From contig JASGMJ010000001.1 in the NCBI GenBank assembly GCA_030156535.1, positions 62,001-126,000 on the forward strand: a stretch of 64,000 bases of DNA, read 5' to 3'. Made by a program: the position numbers and the translations under genes. Below, piece by piece: positions 35,131 to 43,530 of the stretch (the first letter of the stretch is position 1; every line of letters begins with the position of its first letter). Under the pieces are notes generated by a model. The model did no database searches, was not told the DNA's origin, and worked only from the letters and a program-made list of their open reading frames with translations. Source of the stretch: Candidatus Sumerlaeota bacterium (GTDB lineage: Bacteria > Sumerlaeota > Sumerlaeia > SLMS01 > JAHLLQ01).

Positions 35131-36357
35131 ATGGCAACGCTCAACTACGCGTTTAAAGAGATTTCCTGCAAGATCGTCTACTATGGCTGTGGCCTTTGTG
35201 GAAAGACGACGAATCTTATCCACGTCCACAAGACGGTGCCCGGCAAGTTTCGTGGTGAACTCGTCTCGCTCGCCACCGAGCAGGATCGCACGCTGTTCTT
35301 CGACTTCCTGCCCCTCGACCTCGGCGAGGTGAAGGGCTTCAAGACGAAGTTCCAGCTCTACACCGTTCCCGGACAGGTCTACTACAACGCGACGCGCAAG
35401 CTCGTGCTTCGCGGTGTCGATGGCCTTGTCTTCGTTGTCGACAGCCAGAAGGACCGCCTCCAGGAAAACGCCGAGTCCTTTGAGAACCTGCGCCAAAACC
35501 TCGAAGAGTATGGCTACCACCTGCAGTTGGGGAAAGACGACCACGAGGGCATTCCGTGGGTCCTGCAGCTCAACAAGCGCGACATGCCCCAGATCAGCAC
35601 GCAGGAAGAGATTCTCAAGGGCCTTGGACTCGAAGGGTACGGGATCCCGGTCGTTGAGGCTATTGCCGTCAACGGCGGTGGCGTAAAGGAAACACTCAAG
35701 AGCATCAGCGGCCAGGTGATTCAGAAGCTGAATCAGGGCCAGGGGGGGGCCAGCATTCCGGCACCAGCGAAGGCCGATTCCTCGGCCAAGCCCGCTGCCA
35801 AGCCGGCTGCGGCACCCGCCGCGGACGAATACGACGCGATGGACGAGTCGGAACTGACCGACGACGCTCTGGAAAAGGCCCCGCCGGCTCCCGCAAAGGC
35901 TCCCGCAGCGAAGGCCGCGCCTGCTCCTGCGCCCGCTGCTGCGGCGCCGCCCCCTGCTCCGCCTGCTCCTCCGGCCCCGGCGCCGACCGCCGCCGGTGTC
36001 AGCTTCTCCCAGGCTTCTTCGGCCTTGTGGCGCGGTATGGGCACCGGGTCTGGCAATCTTTCGATCGCCAACGCTGCGGAAGAGAAGCAGTACCAGCTCA
36101 CAGGTCAGCTTTCCTTCCTTGGCTTTTCGACGCGCACCTTCAGTACGCGCCTCATTCTCGCCGGAACCGACAAGGCTATCTACGAAGGCGCCGAGACGGA
36201 GTTTTTGGTGCTGGAGTCCGCACCCGGACAGGAAGGCCCGTCGCTCCTTGCCTGGGTTCGCAACGACAGCATGAAGCAGTTGTTCGTGCGCTACATGGGC
36301 TTTGGCGGCGAGATCAATGTGCTGCCGGCCGGCAAGAAAGTCATGCCTTACAGTTGA
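35131..36357 (+). CDS. MglA-type small GTPase with Ala/Pro linker and extra C-terminal domain (operon gene 4)
   Basis: Protein of 408 residues; typical MglA is about 195. Residues 1-200 are the GTPase: P-loop GCGLCGKT at 19-26, the MglA-style switch II TVPGQ at 78-82 (no Asp of the Ras DxxG), NKRD at 148-151 and a final helix to about 200. About 205-288 is an Ala/Pro/Lys-rich linker with an acidic patch near 232-249. About 289-408 is a distinct domain ([16 protein letters not shown]..., [35 protein letters not shown]) that I do not recognise. MglA-type GTPases set cell polarity in gliding bacteria; here the effector is unknown. Confidence 0.93.
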   Translation: MATLNYAFKEISCKIVYYGCGLCGKTTNLIHVHKTVPGKFRGELVSLATEQDRTLFFDFLPLDLGEVKGFKTKFQLYTVPGQVYYNATRKLVLRGVDGLVFVVDSQKDRLQENAESFENLRQNLEEYGYHLQLGKDDHEGIPWVLQLNKRDMPQISTQEEILKGLGLEGYGIPVVEAIAVNGGGVKETLKSISGQVIQKLNQGQGGASIPAPAKADSSAKPAAKPAAAPAADEYDAMDESELTDDALEKAPPAPAKAPAAKAAPAPAPAAAAPPPAPPAPPAPAPTAAGVSFSQASSALWRGMGTGSGNLSIANAAEEKQYQLTGQLSFLGFSTRTFSTRLILAGTDKAIYEGAETEFLVLESAPGQEGPSLLAWVRNDSMKQLFVRYMGFGGEINVLPAGKKVMPYS

Positions 36358-36406
36358 GCGAGCAACACGGTTCGAGATTGTCCCGATAAGAGAGAGGGTC
36401 CGACTC

Positions 36407-36892
36407 ATGGCGAAAGCACCGCTGATCCTGACGAAAACCGAGATCACGCAGATCCACCGCACTCTGCTTCAGATGCTGAAGCAGTCGGAAGCCAAGTGCG
36501 CCATTCTCGTAGACGCCGACGGCAAGTGCCTCGCGAAGAAGGGCTTCACCCAGAACATCGATACCGATGCCCTGGCTGCTCTGATCGCCGGTTCCTTCGC
36601 TTCCACGCGCGCGATGGCCAAACTTGTGGGCGAGAGTGACTTCTCCGTCCTCTTTCATCAGGGGGAGAAAGACCACATCCACAACATTCTGGTCGACGAA
36701 GACACGATTCTGACCGTCATTTTTGATGATCGCACGACGATCGGCATGGTGCGCCTGTATTCCAAGGAAAGCGCCAAGGCCATGCGCGAGACACTCGACA
36801 AGGCCCGCGAGAAGAAGCTTCCCGCCGGCCGTCAGATCGACATCGAGCGCGACGTCGAAGATCGTCTCGACGATCTCTTCAAGACGGAATAA
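36407..36892 (+). CDS. Roadblock/LC7-like domain protein (operon gene 5)
   Basis: Protein of 161 residues from the ATG at 36407, eight bases after AGAGAGGG. The Roadblock pattern is clear at 10-110: HRTLLQMLKQSEAKCAILVD, ADGKCLAKKG, LTVIFDDRTTIGMVRLY. The C-terminal about 40 residues are a charged helix (EKKLPAGRQIDIERDVEDRLDDLFK) that may serve as a docking tail. It is the fourth Roadblock module of this operon and is placed directly after the GTPase. Confidence 0.85.
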   Translation: MAKAPLILTKTEITQIHRTLLQMLKQSEAKCAILVDADGKCLAKKGFTQNIDTDALAALIAGSFASTRAMAKLVGESDFSVLFHQGEKDHIHNILVDEDTILTVIFDDRTTIGMVRLYSKESAKAMRETLDKAREKKLPAGRQIDIERDVEDRLDDLFKTE

Positions 36893-36953
36893 CTTCGCCC
36901 AGCAGGGGCGTTCATCTCTCAACCATACGATACGCGGCGAGGACTGAAACCGG

Positions 36954-38285
36954 ATGCAAGGAAGTCTGCAGCAGGTACCTCTGCCGGAGGTTCTCCAGTT
37001 CATCAGCATGGGGAAATCATCCGGTATCCTGAAGCTCAGGCGGGACCGGAGTGAAATCTCGCTGACGATCAGTCATGGGCGGATCATCAACTCCTCCGCC
37101 CTCGACCGGCGCCGCCGCATCGGCGATCTGCTCGTCAACCGCGGCTTGCTCAAGCGCAGCGAGCTCTCGCGCCTTCTTGCCGTTCAGCGAACCGTCGAGT
37201 CGGACAAGCGTCTCGGTCAGATTCTCGTCGAGCGCGACATCATTACCGAGGACACCATCCGCGAGACCCTTCGCCTCCAGCTTGAAGAAGAGATCTGGAA
37301 CCTCTTTGCCTGGAAGGATGGAGAGTTCTTCTTCGAGAACGTTCCACCCAATCAGCTTGGCGACGAAATCGTCACCATTGAAATCGAGCCGCTGATTCTG
37401 GAAGGAACCCGCCGCAACGACGAGTGGCAGAAGATCATCGCTGTTATACCCAACGACCGCCTGGTCCTGACTGTGACGACTGTGGGCGATGATTTCGAAC
37501 GTACCCTGCAATTGCGCCCGGACGAGTGGCAGGTGCTTTCCCAGGTCAATGGGCACTTCACTGTGCGCGCCATCGTCAACCGTTCCAACATGGGCCGCTT
37601 TGAAGTCCACCGCATCCTGAGTCAGTTCATTAAGTCCGGCCTTCTCGTTGTTTCGGGCGAGGGGGGCGGCCAGAGCGCCACGGGCACCGAGGAACCGGGA
37701 ACGGGCAACGAAACACAGGACGAGTCCGCGCCGGAAAGCCAGAACGAGAAGCCGTTGATTCGTCCGGAACGCGGCGTCGGCGGCATGTTGAGCACCCTGA
37801 TAGGCGGCTCGCGTGGCAAAGAAAAGGCGGACGCACGGACCCGCGCCTCGTTCGTCTCGCCCATTGGTGCGCTCGCGAACATTGCCATGGAATTCTACCG
37901 CCGCGTCCGGGCCATGAAGGAATTCGCTCCGGCCGCTGGCGACGACTCACTCATCGATCGCGTCTGGTTTGATCTGGTTCAGGTTTACACCAAAGCCGAT
38001 CTCGTGCGGGTGAAGGACAACACCATCGATTGCAGTGTTCTGGAGAAGTATCTGGAGTGCTGTGAGTTTGGCGAGGCCGTCGACGAGTGTTTCGAGGATG
38101 CCTTCGAAGGACAAATGCACCTGCTGCGCGCCTTGTATCAAGTCGCCAGCAAACGGGTGGGCGAGCGTATCTCCGCCAAGGCGATCCGCGATCTGCTCGA
38201 CGAGTTGAACGGAAACCTCTCTCTGAAGTACCGCAAGGAGGTGCCCATGATCGAGCGCATCCAGATGGTATTGAAGCTGACCTAA
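36954..38285 (+). CDS. DUF4388 protein with two MshEN-like motifs (operon gene 6)
   Basis: Protein of 443 residues. The N-terminus matches DUF4388/PATAN (MQGSLQQVPLPEVLQFISMG, SSGILKLRR). Residues 55-78 fit the 24-residue MshEN consensus (R-I-G-x2-L-V-x2-G-L-L-x4-L-x3-L-x2-Q), and 86-109 fit a second copy with Asp for the central Gly and Ile for the first Leu. MshEN motifs bind cyclic-di-GMP, though there the two are about 22 residues apart, here seven. The remainder contains a Thr/Glu-rich linker and a helical C-terminal domain with SASK/Glu motifs. It is a plausible nucleotide-responsive partner of the GTPase. Confidence 0.85.
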   Translation: MQGSLQQVPLPEVLQFISMGKSSGILKLRRDRSEISLTISHGRIINSSALDRRRRIGDLLVNRGLLKRSELSRLLAVQRTVESDKRLGQILVERDIITEDTIRETLRLQLEEEIWNLFAWKDGEFFFENVPPNQLGDEIVTIEIEPLILEGTRRNDEWQKIIAVIPNDRLVLTVTTVGDDFERTLQLRPDEWQVLSQVNGHFTVRAIVNRSNMGRFEVHRILSQFIKSGLLVVSGEGGGQSATGTEEPGTGNETQDESAPESQNEKPLIRPERGVGGMLSTLIGGSRGKEKADARTRASFVSPIGALANIAMEFYRRVRAMKEFAPAAGDDSLIDRVWFDLVQVYTKADLVRVKDNTIDCSVLEKYLECCEFGEAVDECFEDAFEGQMHLLRALYQVASKRVGERISAKAIRDLLDELNGNLSLKYRKEVPMIERIQMVLKLT

Positions 38286-38339
38286 GAAGAAGACCGACGG
38301 CCAGCCGGATCGACCGGCAAGCCGCAAAGGAGTAACGCC

Positions 38340-39560
38340 ATGCCCGCGGAACGGGTGCTCGTCGTCGACAAATCCGCAGCCGTCCAGGACATCACCAAGG
38401 GTGTCCTGGAGGAACACGGCTACCGCGTAACGATCGCCAGCAACGGACTGGCCGCACTCGTCAATCCCGACATCGAAAAGTTCAGCCTCATCCTTGTGGA
38501 CAGTTCGCTCGAAGGGCTCGACGGACTCGAAACCACCCGCCAGATCAAGACTGACAAGGGAACACACAAAATCCCCGTCCTCCTTCTCATTCCCGAGGAC
38601 AGTGTCGATCTGCTCGAGAGCGTTCCGCTCAAGGGCGCGACGGGCTGGATCGCCAAGCCGTTTACCTCGAACAAGCTCGTCAGCAAAGTGCGCGAGATCA
38701 TCGAGGAACAGCGCCTTCTGGTGTTGAGTGAACAGTACCTGATGGAAGCGGCAGAGAGCCATATGCAGGCCCTCGCCGAAAAGAAAATCCAGAACGCCGT
38801 TGAGAAAAAGATCCAGATCATCGTCGAGCGGGCGATCCAGTCCATCGTCTCGATCATCGATCAGCGCGCCCGGCGCGAAGTGGAATCGCGCGTCACCGCC
38901 CTCTCGGCCGAAAAAGAGCAGCAGCTCGTCAAGATGACCGTCCAGGAAGTCGCCCACTCGATGGTCGAAAAACTGGCCGAGCGCAAAGTCTCCGAGGCGA
39001 TGGACAAAATCCTCGTCGAGCAGACCGAGCGCACCGTCAAGCGCGCCATCGACGCAATGCTCCCGAGCATCATGCGCGAGCGTCTGCGCGAACAGATCGA
39101 GAACACGCTGCCGCGTGAAGTGGAAACCCGCGTAACGAAGGCCGCCGAGGAGCGCGCCGCCGAAATCGGCGAGCACCTCGTGACCATCATCACCGAGCAG
39201 TCCCGCAAGCTCGTCCCGCTCGTCGCCAAGGAATCGCTCCCCGATCTCGCGGAACGCCAGATGGTCGCCGTGGCGGAAACCCAGCTGCCCCGTATCATTC
39301 AGGAGCAATCCAAGGCCGCCCTCTCGCGTGAAATCGAAACGAACGTGCGGCCGCTGCTTGCTGAGGAAATGGCCAAGATGCGCCGGCAGTCCCGCAACAT
39401 CACCATCGCCGGTCTTGTCATCATTCTCGTGATGGCGATCATTGGCTTCATCGCTGCCTTCATCCTCTTCTCCCAAGCCACCGAACGCGCGGCACAGATG
39501 AACGCGGCACTGCCAATGCCGCCCGATACCGTGCTTGTCGAGCACACCGCTCTCTCCTGA
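38340..39560 (+). CDS. Receiver domain with long coiled coil and C-terminal membrane helix (operon gene 7)
   Basis: Protein of 406 residues. Residues about 1-120 form a REC domain: D10 in VLVVDKSAAV, the phospho-acceptor D54 in LILVDSSLEG and K106 in GWIAKPF; only one acidic residue is seen in the metal pocket. About 125-350 are long charged helices with repeated Glu-Lys/Arg heptads, a probable coiled coil. About 354-378 is a hydrophobic helix (GLVIILVMAIIGFIAAFILF). There is no DNA-binding or enzymatic output domain. I infer a membrane-tethered phospho-switch. It is the last gene before the terminator. Confidence 0.88.
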   Translation: MPAERVLVVDKSAAVQDITKGVLEEHGYRVTIASNGLAALVNPDIEKFSLILVDSSLEGLDGLETTRQIKTDKGTHKIPVLLLIPEDSVDLLESVPLKGATGWIAKPFTSNKLVSKVREIIEEQRLLVLSEQYLMEAAESHMQALAEKKIQNAVEKKIQIIVERAIQSIVSIIDQRARREVESRVTALSAEKEQQLVKMTVQEVAHSMVEKLAERKVSEAMDKILVEQTERTVKRAIDAMLPSIMRERLREQIENTLPREVETRVTKAAEERAAEIGEHLVTIITEQSRKLVPLVAKESLPDLAERQMVAVAETQLPRIIQEQSKAALSREIETNVRPLLAEEMAKMRRQSRNITIAGLVIILVMAIIGFIAAFILFSQATERAAQMNAALPMPPDTVLVEHTALS

Positions 39561-39580
39561 ACTCCGTTTGTCTTCAATAC

Positions 39581-39620
39581 AAAGCCCTTCCCCGCCCTCA
39601 GGCCGGGAAGGGCTTTGCTT
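39581..39620 (+). terminator. Strong terminator of the Roadblock/GTPase operon
   Basis: Perfect 12-bp stem AAAGCCCTTCCC (39581-39592) and GGGAAGGGCTTT (39605-39616) followed by GCTT, starting 20 bases after the stop at 39560. The stem is self-complementary, so it could act in both directions. Confidence 0.9.
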
Positions 39621-39646
39621 CATGGCGTACGCCACCCCTGTTCCTT

Positions 39647-39664
39647 GCGTACCAAAAGGTACGC
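39647..39664 (+). promoter_or_regulatory. Small hairpin upstream of the Spy-like gene
   Basis: GCGTACC-AAAA-GGTACGC, 7-bp arms, 165 bp before the ATG at 39829. A second palindrome GGCGTACGCC lies at 39624-39633 and shares the GCGTAC core. They may be regulator sites for the envelope gene that follows; no promoter was resolved. Confidence 0.35.
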
Positions 39665-39828
39665 GCCCCGGTGCCTTTTCCTCTATTTCGATTGTGCATA
39701 CATCTGATGGGAAAAGGTTTATCTCGTTCTCTTGGGCTTGGAGGGAATGGCATCCTCTTCTCTATGGAGAAGGCACGTACATCGGCAAAGCCAGCCGATT
39801 GGAACAACATCCTCGAAGGAGCAATCCT

Positions 39829-40788
39829 ATGAAGCGTCTCAACAAAGCACTTGCAGCGGTCGCAGTGACGTCAGTCCTCGCCCTTGGAACGGCTGGCTTC
39901 GCGGCGGAAAAAGCCTCGAACAGCAGAAGCGCCACGACGGCCCGCAGTCTGCGCGGTGCTGCCAGCGATATCGTCAAGACCGACACGGCAACCGATTCTG
40001 ATCGTCCCGAACGCCCGGGCGGCGGAATCGCCGGCGAAGCCGGTCGCGGCGGCCCTGGTGCCCGGCAGCACCCGCCCTTTGCCCTGAACAAGTTCTGGGA
40101 GAAGGAAGAAATCGTCACGGCACTTGCCCTCACCGAAGACCAGGTGGCCAACCTCGCCGACTCTCACGCCCTCACGGTCGAGTCGCTCGAAGCCTCCAAG
40201 GGCGCCATCAAGGATGCGCACGAGGCACTCCGCGCCGTCCTCGAAGTCGACGACCCAGTGCTCGCCGACGTCAATGCCGCCATCGACGAAATCACTGCGG
40301 CCATGAACGAAAAGATGAAGATCGTCAACTCGCACAGGGTGGTCGTGAAGACCGTCCTTACCGCCGAGCAGGAAGAACTCCTGAAGGAATACGCCAAGGA
40401 GAACCGCCCCGAACGCCCCGGCCGCGGCGAGCGTCCTGGTGGCGGCACGGGTCCGGGTGCTGACGATGGCACGGATCCTGGTGCTGGTGATGGCACGGGT
40501 CCTGGGGCTGCCGACCGTCCCGATCGTCCCGAACGTCCCGGCGATGAAGTCCGCGCCGTGATCCACGAGTTCGCCGTGCTTGTTGGCCCGATGCTTGAAG
40601 ATGGCGTTATCGACGATGCCGAGCAGGCCACCATCGATGAAGCTCTCGTCGACCAGCCCGACGTCGCTCAGACTGTCATCCGCAAGGTCATCGAGCGCTG
40701 GGTCCAGAACGGCAGCGTTCCCGAGCCCGGCGAGCGCCCCGCTCGTCCCGAGCGTCCCGAGCGTCCCGAACTCCCCGAACTCCCCTAA
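39829..40788 (+). CDS. Periplasmic Spy/CpxP-like (LTxxQ) protein with Arg/Pro/Glu repeats
   Basis: Protein of 319 residues with a signal peptide (MKRLNKALAAVAVTSVLALG..., cleavage near GFAAE). AAGGAG lies nine bases before the ATG. The mature part has two LTxxQ-type helices, LALTEDQVANLADSH and VLTAEQEELLKEY, as in Spy/CpxP periplasmic chaperones and metal-resistance proteins. Low-complexity segments rich in Arg-Pro-Glu-Arg-Pro and Gly-Thr-Gly-Pro-Gly surround a second helical region (about 230-290), and the tail again repeats RPERPERP. Spy family proteins sense or protect against envelope stress. A terminator follows 35 bp after the stop. Confidence 0.8.
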   Translation: MKRLNKALAAVAVTSVLALGTAGFAAEKASNSRSATTARSLRGAASDIVKTDTATDSDRPERPGGGIAGEAGRGGPGARQHPPFALNKFWEKEEIVTALALTEDQVANLADSHALTVESLEASKGAIKDAHEALRAVLEVDDPVLADVNAAIDEITAAMNEKMKIVNSHRVVVKTVLTAEQEELLKEYAKENRPERPGRGERPGGGTGPGADDGTDPGAGDGTGPGAADRPDRPERPGDEVRAVIHEFAVLVGPMLEDGVIDDAEQATIDEALVDQPDVAQTVIRKVIERWVQNGSVPEPGERPARPERPERPELPELP

Positions 40789-40823
40789 GCCCACGCTGTA
40801 ACAGACGACATCTCTCCTCTCGG

Positions 40824-40858
40824 AACCGCCGGCCTCGCAAGGGGTCGGCGGTTTCTTA
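40824..40858 (+). terminator. Terminator after the Spy-like gene
   Basis: Stem AACCGCCG (40824-40831) and CGGCGGTT (40846-40853) with a 14-base loop, followed by TCTT. It sits between the convergent Spy-like and TerC genes. Confidence 0.75.
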
Positions 40859-40870
40859 AGCCCGGGGCTT

Positions 40871-41629
40871 TCACTCGCCGGGCGCCGGATTCGCGACGGG
40901 ATTGCCGCGCGGGCGAACCGGGCGCGAGATCTTGCGCAGCCGCATGTTCAGCATCTCCACAAGCAACGAGAAGCCCATCGCGAAGTAGATGTAGCCGTGC
41001 TCGATGTGCTTGCCAAAGCCCTCGGCCACCAGCATCACACCAATCAGAATCAGGAACGAGAGAGCGAGCATCTTGACTGTCGGGTGCTTGCTGACGAACT
41101 TCTCGACGGGACTCGCGAAAATCATCATCACTCCGACCGCCGCAACGATGGCGGCAATCATGACGGGCACGACGTTCGTCATGCCCACCGCGGTGATGAC
41201 CGAATCGAGCGAGAAGACCATGTCCAGCAGCATGATCTGCACAAGGACGGCGCCGAAGGAAGAGGCCCGGGGCATGGCGTGATGCTCGTGTTCGGGCGCT
41301 TCGAGTTTGTCGTGAATCTCATAGGTGCTCTTGCCGATCAGAAACGTCCCGCCCAGAAGAAGAATCAGATCGCGGCCGGAGAAGTCGTGCCCCAGAAGGC
41401 CGAACAGCGGCGTTGTGAGTCTCATCACCCAACTGATGCAGAGCAGAAGGCCGATGCGCATGAGCATCGCGAGCCCCAACCCGATGCGCATTGCCTTGGG
41501 GCGCACGGACTCAGGCAGCTTGGCGACAAGGATCGTAATGAACACGATGTTGTCGATTCCCAGAACGATCTCCAGGCTGGCCAGAGTGAGAAACGCGATC
41601 AGACTTTCGACGGTGAGAAGTTCCGCCAT
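40871..41629 (-). CDS. TerC-family integral membrane protein
   Basis: Protein of 252 residues with about seven membrane segments. Family signatures are LEIVLGIDNIVFI in TM1-2 and VQIMLLDMVFSLDSVITAVGM, each carrying the conserved intramembrane Asp residues. TerC members (Alx, YkoY) export manganese or assist tellurite resistance and exoenzyme metallation. A His-rich loop EHEHHAM near residue 113 may bind metal. It lies 14 bp downstream of uvrC on the minus strand. Confidence 0.93.
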   Translation of the reverse strand: MAELLTVESLIAFLTLASLEIVLGIDNIVFITILVAKLPESVRPKAMRIGLGLAMLMRIGLLLCISWVMRLTTPLFGLLGHDFSGRDLILLLGGTFLIGKSTYEIHDKLEAPEHEHHAMPRASSFGAVLVQIMLLDMVFSLDSVITAVGMTNVVPVMIAAIVAAVGVMMIFASPVEKFVSKHPTVKMLALSFLILIGVMLVAEGFGKHIEHGYIYFAMGFSLLVEMLNMRLRKISRPVRPRGNPVANPAPGE

Positions 41630-41643
41630 TGTTACTGTTCCCT

Positions 41644-43518
41644 TCAGTCGGTATGGTGGTCGGTGGCTGGTGCCGCATGGAAGAAGGCGTGCACCTGCTC
41701 CGCCACTTTCATTGGTACGCCCGGAGCGGCCGCCAATTCATCGATAGTGGCAGCTTTGATGCGCGCGAGGCTTCCGAAGTGCTTCAGAAGCTGCGCCGCC
41801 CGTTTTTTCCCGACCCCGGGAATCTCCTCAAGGCCGGAGCGCAACGCACTCCGTGAACGAAGCAGCCGGTGGTACGTCACGGCGAATCGGTGTGTTTCGT
41901 CCCGCACGCGTTCGAGCAGATGCAGCGCCGGGTCCGATCGCCTGAAGACCACAGGGTTCTTGCGTCCCGGCAGGAAGACACGTTCCTGCGTGCGTTCCTT
42001 TTCCTCCGTCCCTCTATCCTTCAGGCGTGACTTCGCCAGGCCCACGACGGGGAAATCATCCGTGAGGCCCAACTCGCCGAGCACTTCCACGGCGATGTTC
42101 AACTGCGCAATGCCACCATCGATCACCGTCAGGTCGGGCTTTTCCCCTTCGCCCCGCGCGGCGCGGCTGTACTGACGGGTCAGCACTTCGCGCATCATCG
42201 CGAAATCGTTCTGCCCTTCCACCGTGCGGATCTTGAAGCGGCGGTAGTTGTTCTTGTCGGGCTCGCCGTCGCGAAAGCAAACCATCGAGCCCACCGGGAA
42301 CGATCCCTGGAACGTGGAAATGTCGAAGCAGTGAATCACGCGCGGGGGGCGGGGGAGACCCAACATGCTCTGCAAGCTTTCGAGCGTTTCGGCCACGGAC
42401 TTTGCGCCCGAAACGGCACGTTCCAACTCCGCTCGGGCATTCTGTGCTGCCATCTCGATCAGGCGCCGCTTCACTCCGCGCAGGGGAACGCGCAGATGCA
42501 CGGGACCGCCGCGCTGGGAACGCAGCATCTCTTCGAGGAACTCGCGGTTTGCCGGTTCAAACGGCACCAGAATGTCGAGTGGCACGTTGCGCGTTGTGTC
42601 GTAGAACTGCGAGAGAAACTGCTCCAGTGCCTCGGCATCTTCGAGGTCAGTATCGCGCACAACAAAGGCTCTCGTCTCGTCCAGCCGCCCCTGGCGGAAA
42701 CTGATGACCTCAAAGACCATCCGTCCCGCGCTGCGTACGAAGGCCATCACGTCGCGGTCGAACACGCGGTGGCTGTAGACCTTCGATTCCTCCACCGTGC
42801 CCTGCATGGCGTTCATGCGGTCGCGCACCATGGCGGCCTTTTCGAAGAGCAGTTCCTCGCTGTACTCGTCCATCTTGGCGCGCAGCAGTTGAATGACATC
42901 GTCCCGGCGCCCACGCAGAAACTGCATTGTTTGCTCTACGTAGCGCGCATAGACGGCGGGGTCCACCTGGTGTACGCACGGCGCGCAGCAGCGGTCGATC
43001 TGGTGCAGAATGCACGGGCGGACACGGCGCTGCAGTTCGGCGTCGGAACACGAGCGCAACGGGAAGAGACGCTGGAGAAAGCGCATGGTCTCCGTCACGT
43101 CCTTGCTGCTCGAATACGGTCCGAAGTACAGCGCCTTGTCACCCCGGCGCCGGCGGCGCACGCGGTGCAGGCGCGGCCATTTGTGCGTCGTGTCCAGCCT
43201 CAGCGAAATGTAGGTCTTGTCGTCGCGCAGGCGGATGTTGAAGCGCGGCTTGTGCTTCTTGATGAGAGTGTTCTCGAGAAGCAGGGCCTCCTTCTCGTTG
43301 TCCGTGATGAATGTTTCCACGGTTTCCGTGCGGTCGCGCAGATAGGGAACGAGAAAGCGTCCGTCGCCTCCCTCGCGGAAGTAGGAGCGCACGCGCGAAC
43401 GCAGGTTGATGGCCTTGCCCACGTAGAGCACGCGCCCTTTCGCGTCCAGCATCATGTAGACGCCGGGGCTCGTGGGCAGACGGGCGAGGGAGTCGTCGTC
43501 GGTGGGGATGCCGGTCAA
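41644..43518 (-). CDS. uvrC: UvrABC system protein C
   Basis: Excinuclease subunit of 624 residues, full length. An N-terminal GIY-YIG nuclease (SPGVYMML... VLYVGKAINLRSRVRSYF) makes the 3' cut. The Cys-rich and UVR regions follow (RVRPCILHQIDRCCAPC; about 205-240 UvrB-binding). The C-terminal RNase H-like half has FDISTFQG and VIDGGIAQLN, and an HhH2 tail IPGVGKKRAAQLLKHFGSL. Translation starts at TTG, with AGGAG nine bases upstream. It is part of a minus-strand run thiL-larC(C)-uvrC-terC. Confidence 0.97.
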   Translation of the reverse strand: MTGIPTDDDSLARLPTSPGVYMMLDAKGRVLYVGKAINLRSRVRSYFREGGDGRFLVPYLRDRTETVETFITDNEKEALLLENTLIKKHKPRFNIRLRDDKTYISLRLDTTHKWPRLHRVRRRRRGDKALYFGPYSSSKDVTETMRFLQRLFPLRSCSDAELQRRVRPCILHQIDRCCAPCVHQVDPAVYARYVEQTMQFLRGRRDDVIQLLRAKMDEYSEELLFEKAAMVRDRMNAMQGTVEESKVYSHRVFDRDVMAFVRSAGRMVFEVISFRQGRLDETRAFVVRDTDLEDAEALEQFLSQFYDTTRNVPLDILVPFEPANREFLEEMLRSQRGGPVHLRVPLRGVKRRLIEMAAQNARAELERAVSGAKSVAETLESLQSMLGLPRPPRVIHCFDISTFQGSFPVGSMVCFRDGEPDKNNYRRFKIRTVEGQNDFAMMREVLTRQYSRAARGEGEKPDLTVIDGGIAQLNIAVEVLGELGLTDDFPVVGLAKSRLKDRGTEEKERTQERVFLPGRKNPVVFRRSDPALHLLERVRDETHRFAVTYHRLLRSRSALRSGLEEIPGVGKKRAAQLLKHFGSLARIKAATIDELAAAPGVPMKVAEQVHAFFHAAPATDHHTD

Positions 43519-43530
43519 GGCGCCTGTCTC

